NCBI RefSeq assembly: GCF_000599885.1
Contig: NZ_JFGT01000005.1
Location: 682,001-746,000, forward strand
Source of the DNA: Pantoea sp. IMH
GTDB taxonomy: Bacteria; Pseudomonadota; Gammaproteobacteria; Enterobacterales; Enterobacteriaceae
Length of the DNA: 64,000 nt
Reading direction: 5' to 3'
This document shows, in pieces, positions 58,631 to 64,000 of this stretch (within the stretch, counting starts at the first letter, position 1; each line of letters opens with the position of its first letter). Made by a program: the position numbers and the translations under genes. The notes under the pieces were generated by a model that searched no databases, was not told the origin of the DNA, and saw nothing but the letters and a program-made list of their open reading frames with translations.

Positions 58631-59638
58631 ATGACCACTGTTACCCTGGCGCACGTTGCTGACCGCGCTGGCGTCTCTACCGCCACTGTCTCCATGGTGC
58701 TGCACAACCGGGGGCGAATATCAGAAGCAACGCGCCTGCGGGTACTCAAGTCGCTGGATGAGCTGGGCTATGTATATAACCAGACGGCGGCGAATCTGCG
58801 AAACCGCAGCAGCAACCAGGTTGGCCTGCTGCTGCATGACATCACCAATCCTTTTTATGCTGAAATGACCGCCGGTCTGAGCCAGGAAATGGAGCATCAC
58901 GATCTGCTGCTTTTTCTCGCCAACAGCGAAGAGTCAGGCGAGCGGCAGCAAAAATTCGTTGATTCCCTGATGCGTAACAACGCCTGTGGCATGGTGCTCT
59001 GTGCGGCTAAAGAGACCCCGCCGCTCTTTTTTGAGGCCCTTAAACGGCGCAATATTCCCACCATTATGGTGGTGCGTCCGCTGGATGATGTCGATTTTGA
59101 TTTTGTCGGAACCGATAATTTCCTCGGGACTCAACTGGCGACGCAGCATTTACTGAGCCTGGGGCATCGGCATATCGCTTTTATTGGCGGCAGTGAAAAT
59201 TCCGTCAGTCGTGCGCAGCGCATGGGAGGATACAGCAGCAAACTACTTGAACACCATATTCAGCCCAACAGTAACTGGGTGGTCGCTTCTCTCGCCAGCC
59301 AGAGTGACGGCGCAAGAGTGGCAGAAGCGCTGTTTGAGCGCTATCCGGAAATCACCGCAGCGGTTTGTTATCAGGACATTGTAGCGCTGGGCGTCATGCA
59401 GACGCTGCGAAAAATGGGCTGTGTACCCGGTAAAGACTTTGCGCTGATCGGCTTCGACGATATCACCGAGGCTTCGCTGGTAACGCCTGGACTCACCACC
59501 GTTTCCGTCGCCTCGAAGGAGATTGGTCGTCAGGCCGGAGAGTTGCTGTTCAGCCGGATTCAGGGAAATGATGAGCCGCCGAAGCGGATTATTTTGCCTC
59601 CTGCGCTGATTGTCCGGGAATCCTGCGGCTTTCGCTGA
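58631..59638 (+). CDS. LacI-family regulator of the PTS locus (MalI-like)
   Basis: This 335-residue regulator has the helix-turn-helix VTLAHVADRAGVSTATVSMVLHN, a hinge region NQTAANLRNRSSNQVG, and an effector domain with PFYAEMTAGLSQEME, resembling MalI. The ATG at 58631 follows AGGAGG; earlier in-frame codons lack a ribosome site. It is divergent from the PTS operon and probably represses it and itself through O1 and O2. The inducer is unknown. Confidence 0.88.
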   Translation: MTTVTLAHVADRAGVSTATVSMVLHNRGRISEATRLRVLKSLDELGYVYNQTAANLRNRSSNQVGLLLHDITNPFYAEMTAGLSQEMEHHDLLLFLANSEESGERQQKFVDSLMRNNACGMVLCAAKETPPLFFEALKRRNIPTIMVVRPLDDVDFDFVGTDNFLGTQLATQHLLSLGHRHIAFIGGSENSVSRAQRMGGYSSKLLEHHIQPNSNWVVASLASQSDGARVAEALFERYPEITAAVCYQDIVALGVMQTLRKMGCVPGKDFALIGFDDITEASLVTPGLTTVSVASKEIGRQAGELLFSRIQGNDEPPKRIILPPALIVRESCGFR

Positions 59639-59767
59639 ACCAATCCTGTGGTAACCGCTGCGGCTGATAATGCCGCCGCGCTGACTCAAAATTCTTATTA
59701 TCGGCGTTTTTCACTGGCGGCGTCGCCTGCGGCTGGTTAACCTGAATCCGTTTACGTCATTCAATAA

Positions 59768-60604
<837 letters not shown>

Positions 60605-60831
60605 CAATTTAATTTTTTATAAGATCATTAATTATTTTTATCTCATTGATTTAAAGGGTGAATTTTATCACCCTTTTTTTAAAAATTACTAAAATAGAGG
60701 GTTTTTAAATGTTTTTGTTTAAGATTCTTTAAAGTGCAAATTTCAATGGATTTTTAGTGGTTAAGAAGTTAATTTTGACCAGATGGTCCATATTTTTTCC
60801 TTTGATCTGCCTTTTTTATGCGTTAAAGGCC

Positions 60832-60847
60832 AGGCAACCGTTTTGGT
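60832..60847. promoter_or_regulatory. Candidate PurR box in the carAB control region
   Basis: AGGCAACCGTTTTGGT agrees with the PurR consensus ACGCAAACGTTTTCNT at about 12 of 15 positions. PurR control of carAB is known in E. coli. The match is imperfect. Confidence 0.45.
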
Positions 60848-61021
60848 GAGCGCCTTAACTGTCTTTTTCAGGGTGAATCTTCTTAGTTTTCCTTCAGTAC
60901 CGCAAAAAGAGGTGAAAAATAGCCTTTCAGGGTAGACTTTATCTGAGGTGATGATTAGAATGCGCGCAATTTGCCAAAAATCGAGAAGTCAGGCGGTTTT
61001 TGCATTGATTTTCAGCTCCGA

Positions 61022-61060
61022 TTTGAATTAATATGCAAATAATGTGACTGTTTATTCTCT
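61022..61060. promoter_or_regulatory. Tandem ARG boxes upstream of carA
   Basis: TTTGAATTAATATGCAAA (61022-61039) fits the ArgR consensus at 17 of 18 positions. A second box at 61043-61060 fits at about 15 of 18, with the usual 3-bp spacing. The sequence is close to that of E. coli carAB P2. Confidence 0.88.
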
Positions 61061-61070
61061 GGAGGATGTT

Positions 61071-62216
61071 TTGATTAAGTCAGCGCTATTGGTTCTGGAA
61101 GACGGAACCCAATTCCACGGTCGGGCCATAGGGGCGTCAGGATCGGCGGTGGGGGAAGTCGTTTTCAACACTTCAATGACCGGTTATCAAGAAATCCTCA
61201 CTGATCCTTCCTATTCCCGCCAGATCGTCACCCTTACTTATCCCCATATTGGCAATGTCGGCACCAATGCTGCTGATGAAGAATCCTCCCAGGTACATGC
61301 TGCGGCGCTGGTTATTCGCGATCTGCCGCTGATTGCCAGCAACTTCCGTAATGAAGAGGGGCTGTCTGACTATCTCAAGCGACACAATATCGTTGCGATT
61401 GCCGATATCGACACGCGTAAGCTGACGCGTCTGCTGCGGGAGAAAGGGGCGCAAAACGGCTGCATTATTACCGGCGACGCGGTAGATGCCTCGCTGGCGC
61501 ATCAAAAAGCCCAGGCTTTCCCCGGCCTGAAGGGCATGGATCTGGCGAAAGAAGTCTGTACCCGCGAAACCTACCACTGGCAGCAGGGCAGCTGGACGTT
61601 GGAGGGCTTGCCCGAAGCGAAAAAAGATGAGGACCTGCCGTTCCACGTCGTAGCCTATGACTACGGCGTGAAGCGAAATATCCTGCGCATGCTGGTGGAT
61701 CGCGGCTGCCGCCTGACCGTTGTTCCGGCGCAGACACCAGCTGAAGAGGTGCTCAACATGAATCCCGACGGCATTTTCCTCTCTAACGGCCCCGGTGACC
61801 CGGAGCCCTGTGATTATGCCATCGGGGCGATTCAGGCATTTTTAGAGACGGATATTCCGGTTTTCGGCATCTGTCTGGGCCACCAGCTGCTGGCGCTGGC
61901 CAGCGGTGCGAAGACGGTCAAAATGAAGCTGGGCCATCACGGCGGCAACCATCCGGTCAAAGATCACGATAACAATACGGTGATGATCACAGCGCAGAAC
62001 CACGGTTTTGCCGTCGACAGTGACAATCTACCCGCGAACCTGAGGGTGACCCATACCTCGTTATTCGACCATACCGTGCAGGGCATTCACCGTACCGACA
62101 AGGCCGCATTCAGCTTTCAGGGCCACCCTGAAGCCAGCCCTGGCCCGCACGATGCCGCGCCCTTGTTCGACCACTTTATCGAACTGATCGAAGCTTACCG
62201 GTCTACCGCAAAATAA
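61071..62216 (+). CDS. carA: Carbamoyl phosphate synthetase, small (glutaminase) subunit
   Basis: This 381-residue subunit hydrolyses glutamine and passes ammonia to CarB, supplying carbamoyl phosphate for arginine and pyrimidines. The class I glutaminase nucleophile Cys is in [15 protein letters not shown], and the His-Glu pair is in [10 protein letters not shown]. The start is TTG at 61071, with GGAGG five to six bases upstream. It gives the E. coli start ([11 protein letters not shown]), and UUG is also used there. A GTG at 61044 would read through the ARG boxes and is rejected. Confidence 0.96.
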   Translation: MIKSALLVLEDGTQFHGRAIGASGSAVGEVVFNTSMTGYQEILTDPSYSRQIVTLTYPHIGNVGTNAADEESSQVHAAALVIRDLPLIASNFRNEEGLSDYLKRHNIVAIADIDTRKLTRLLREKGAQNGCIITGDAVDASLAHQKAQAFPGLKGMDLAKEVCTRETYHWQQGSWTLEGLPEAKKDEDLPFHVVAYDYGVKRNILRMLVDRGCRLTVVPAQTPAEEVLNMNPDGIFLSNGPGDPEPCDYAIGAIQAFLETDIPVFGICLGHQLLALASGAKTVKMKLGHHGGNHPVKDHDNNTVMITAQNHGFAVDSDNLPANLRVTHTSLFDHTVQGIHRTDKAAFSFQGHPEASPGPHDAAPLFDHFIELIEAYRSTAK

Positions 62217-62230
62217 TCAGGAGCGAGAAA

Positions 62231-64000
62231 ATGCCAAAACGTACCGACATAAAAAGTATCCTGATCCTTGGCGCTGGCCCGATTGTTATCGGCCAGGCCT
62301 GCGAATTCGACTATTCCGGCGCCCAGGCCTGCAAGGCGCTGCGTGAAGAGGGTTACCGCGTAATTCTGGTTAACTCTAATCCGGCCACCATCATGACCGA
62401 TCCGGAGATGGCAGACGCCACCTATATCGAGCCCATTCACTGGGAAGTGGTGCGCAAAATCATTGAAAAAGAGCGCCCGGATGCGGTGCTGCCCACCATG
62501 GGCGGCCAGACGGCGCTGAACTGCGCGCTTGAGCTTGAGCGTCAGGGCGTGCTTGAAGAGTTTGGCGTCACCATGATTGGCGCCACCGCAGATGCGATTG
62601 ATAAAGCGGAAGACCGCCGTCGCTTCGATGTGGCGATGAAGAAAATTGGTCTGGAAACCGCCCGTTCGGGCATCGCCCATACGATGGAAGAAGCGCTGGC
62701 GGTTGCCGCTGACGTGGGGTTTCCCTGCATTATTCGCCCCTCCTTTACCATGGGCGGCACCGGCGGAGGCATCGCTTATAACCGTGAAGAGTTTGAAGAG
62801 ATTTGCGAACGGGGCCTGGATCTTTCACCGACCAATGAGCTGCTGATTGACGAGTCGCTGATCGGCTGGAAAGAGTACGAGATGGAGGTCGTCCGGGATA
62901 AGAACGACAACTGCATCATCGTCTGCTCGATTGAAAACTTCGATCCGATGGGCATTCACACCGGTGACTCAATTACGGTAGCACCAGCCCAGACGCTGAC
63001 CGACAAAGAATATCAAATCATGCGTAACGCTTCGATGGCGGTACTGCGTGAAATCGGTGTGGAAACGGGCGGCTCCAACGTTCAGTTTTCGGTCAACCCG
63101 GAAAATGGCCGCCTGATTATCATTGAAATGAACCCGCGCGTATCACGCTCTTCGGCGCTGGCATCTAAAGCGACCGGCTTCCCGATTGCCAAAATCGCGG
63201 CCAAACTCGCCGTGGGTTACACGCTCGATGAGCTGATGAATGATATTACCGGCGGCCTGACGCCAGCCTCATTCGAACCCTCCATCGACTATGTTGTGAC
63301 CAAAATTCCGCGCTTTAACTTTGAAAAGTTTGCCGGTGCCAACGATCGTCTCACCACCCAGATGAAATCCGTGGGTGAAGTAATGGCCATTGGCCGTACT
63401 TTCCAGGAGTCGGTACAGAAAGCGCTGCGCGGGCTGGAAGTCGGCGCGCACGGTTTTGATCCGAAAGTGGATCTGAACGATGCGGAAGCGCTGACCCACA
63501 TTCGCCGCGAGCTGAAGGATGCCGGTTCCGACCGCATCTGGTACGTGGCCGATGCGTTCCGGGCGGGCATGTCGGTTGACGGCGTCTTTAACCTGACCAA
63601 CATTGATCGCTGGTTCCTGGTACAGATTGAAGAGCTGGTGCGTCTGGAAGAGCAGGTGGCTCGCGAAGGCATTAACGGCCTGACCAAAGCATTCCTGCGC
63701 AGCCTCAAGCGGAAAGGTTTTGCCGATGCGCGCCTCTCCGCGCTGGCGGGCGTGTCTGAATCGGAAATCCGCAAGCTGCGTGAACAGTACGACCTCCACC
63801 CGGTCTATAAGCGTGTGGATACCTGTGCCGCCGAGTTCTCTACGGACACCGCCTATATGTACTCCACCTATGAGGAGGAGTGCGAAGCGAACCCGAATCA
63901 GGATCGCGATAAAATTATGGTGCTGGGCGGTGGCCCTAACCGTATCGGCCAGGGCATTGAGTTCGACTACTGCTGTGTACATGCCGCACTGGCGCTGCGT
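62231..64000 (+). CDS. carB: Carbamoyl phosphate synthetase, large subunit (partial)
   Basis: The window contains the first 590 codons of a gene expected to be about 1,073 codons long. The first ATP-grasp half is complete: [34 protein letters not shown] and [19 protein letters not shown]. The start of the second half is visible, [19 protein letters not shown]. It synthesises carbamoyl phosphate from bicarbonate, ammonia and ATP. It starts 14 bp after carA, with GGAGCGAG upstream. The C-terminal part lies beyond the window. Confidence 0.97.
   Translation, partial: MPKRTDIKSILILGAGPIVIGQACEFDYSGAQACKALREEGYRVILVNSNPATIMTDPEMADATYIEPIHWEVVRKIIEKERPDAVLPTMGGQTALNCALELERQGVLEEFGVTMIGATADAIDKAEDRRRFDVAMKKIGLETARSGIAHTMEEALAVAADVGFPCIIRPSFTMGGTGGGIAYNREEFEEICERGLDLSPTNELLIDESLIGWKEYEMEVVRDKNDNCIIVCSIENFDPMGIHTGDSITVAPAQTLTDKEYQIMRNASMAVLREIGVETGGSNVQFSVNPENGRLIIIEMNPRVSRSSALASKATGFPIAKIAAKLAVGYTLDELMNDITGGLTPASFEPSIDYVVTKIPRFNFEKFAGANDRLTTQMKSVGEVMAIGRTFQESVQKALRGLEVGAHGFDPKVDLNDAEALTHIRRELKDAGSDRIWYVADAFRAGMSVDGVFNLTNIDRWFLVQIEELVRLEEQVAREGINGLTKAFLRSLKRKGFADARLSALAGVSESEIRKLREQYDLHPVYKRVDTCAAEFSTDTAYMYSTYEEECEANPNQDRDKIMVLGGGPNRIGQGIEFDYCCVHAALALR

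Larger units (their letters stand above)
60605..61070. other. carAB control region
   Basis: This 466-bp AT-rich gap between dapB and carA corresponds to the two-promoter control region of E. coli carAB. It holds two adjacent ARG boxes (separate entry) and a PurR-like site. I did not place P1, the IHF site or the PepA sites. No gene is supported. Confidence 0.7.

Overview
This window is a chromosomal segment of an enterobacterium (order Enterobacterales). The backbone order radA-nadR-ettA-slt-trpR-yjjX-gpmB-rob-creA-arcA-yjtD-thrLABC-yaaA-talB-mog-satP-dnaKJ-nhaAR-rpsT-ribF-ileS-lspA-fkpB-ispH-rihC-dapB-carAB matches the region around 0 min of the E. coli map. Protein matches to E. coli are close but not identical, creBCD are missing between creA and arcA, and the accessory genes differ from E. 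coli. This suggests Erwiniaceae (Pantoea/Erwinia/Mixta type). That placement is inference from memory of gene order and proteins; no database search was possible.

Layout. 1-1517: end of radA and complete nadR. 1570-12799: an accessory block with an anion-symporter-type MFS permease and an enolase-superfamily dehydratase, the asc beta-glucoside genes (ascF-ascB, with the repressor gene ascG placed downstream instead of divergent), a 1-kb AT-rich gap, and a subtilisin-like serine protease autotransporter. The block is bracketed by a direct repeat of about 195 bp, about 90 percent identical by eye. Each copy carries the 3' end of nadR and the 3' end of the MFS gene; the distal copy is a decayed remnant. 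13111-15106: an oxidoreductase and a divergent LysR regulator. 15199-16866: ettA. 17173-23165: a 2-hydroxyacid dehydrogenase and a complete 2-deoxyribose module (deoC-deoR diverging from deoK-deoP-deoX), with two DeoR-type operators in the divergent control region.

23409-53951 is almost pure core genome: peptidoglycan lytic enzyme, Trp repressor, Rob, ArcA, the threonine operon with its leader peptide and attenuator, transaldolase, the DnaK/DnaJ chaperones under a recognisable sigma-32 promoter, the Na+/H+ antiporter with its regulator, ribosomal protein S20 (UUG start), and the ribF-ileS-lspA-fkpB-ispH cluster. An MHS-type MFS transporter sits between mog and satP. 54136-59638 is a second accessory locus between rihC and dapB: a mannose-family PTS (IIA, IIB, IIC, IID), a two-domain protein ending in a class I mannose-6-phosphate isomerase domain, and a divergent LacI-family regulator, with palindromic operators between them. 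59783 to the end: dapB, a 466-bp carAB control region with ARG boxes, carA (UUG start) and the first 590 codons of carB.

The accessory genes share a theme of sugar and sugar-acid scavenging: beta-glucosides, deoxyribose, an unknown PTS sugar and a probable sugar acid. The most informative unexplained structures are the nadR-derived direct repeat, the two regulatory regions whose palindrome pairs are each 111 bp apart centre to centre, and the isomerase with an extra N-terminal domain that looks like a kinase fold without a Walker A motif. No CRISPR array, rRNA or tRNA gene, transposase or integrase was seen.
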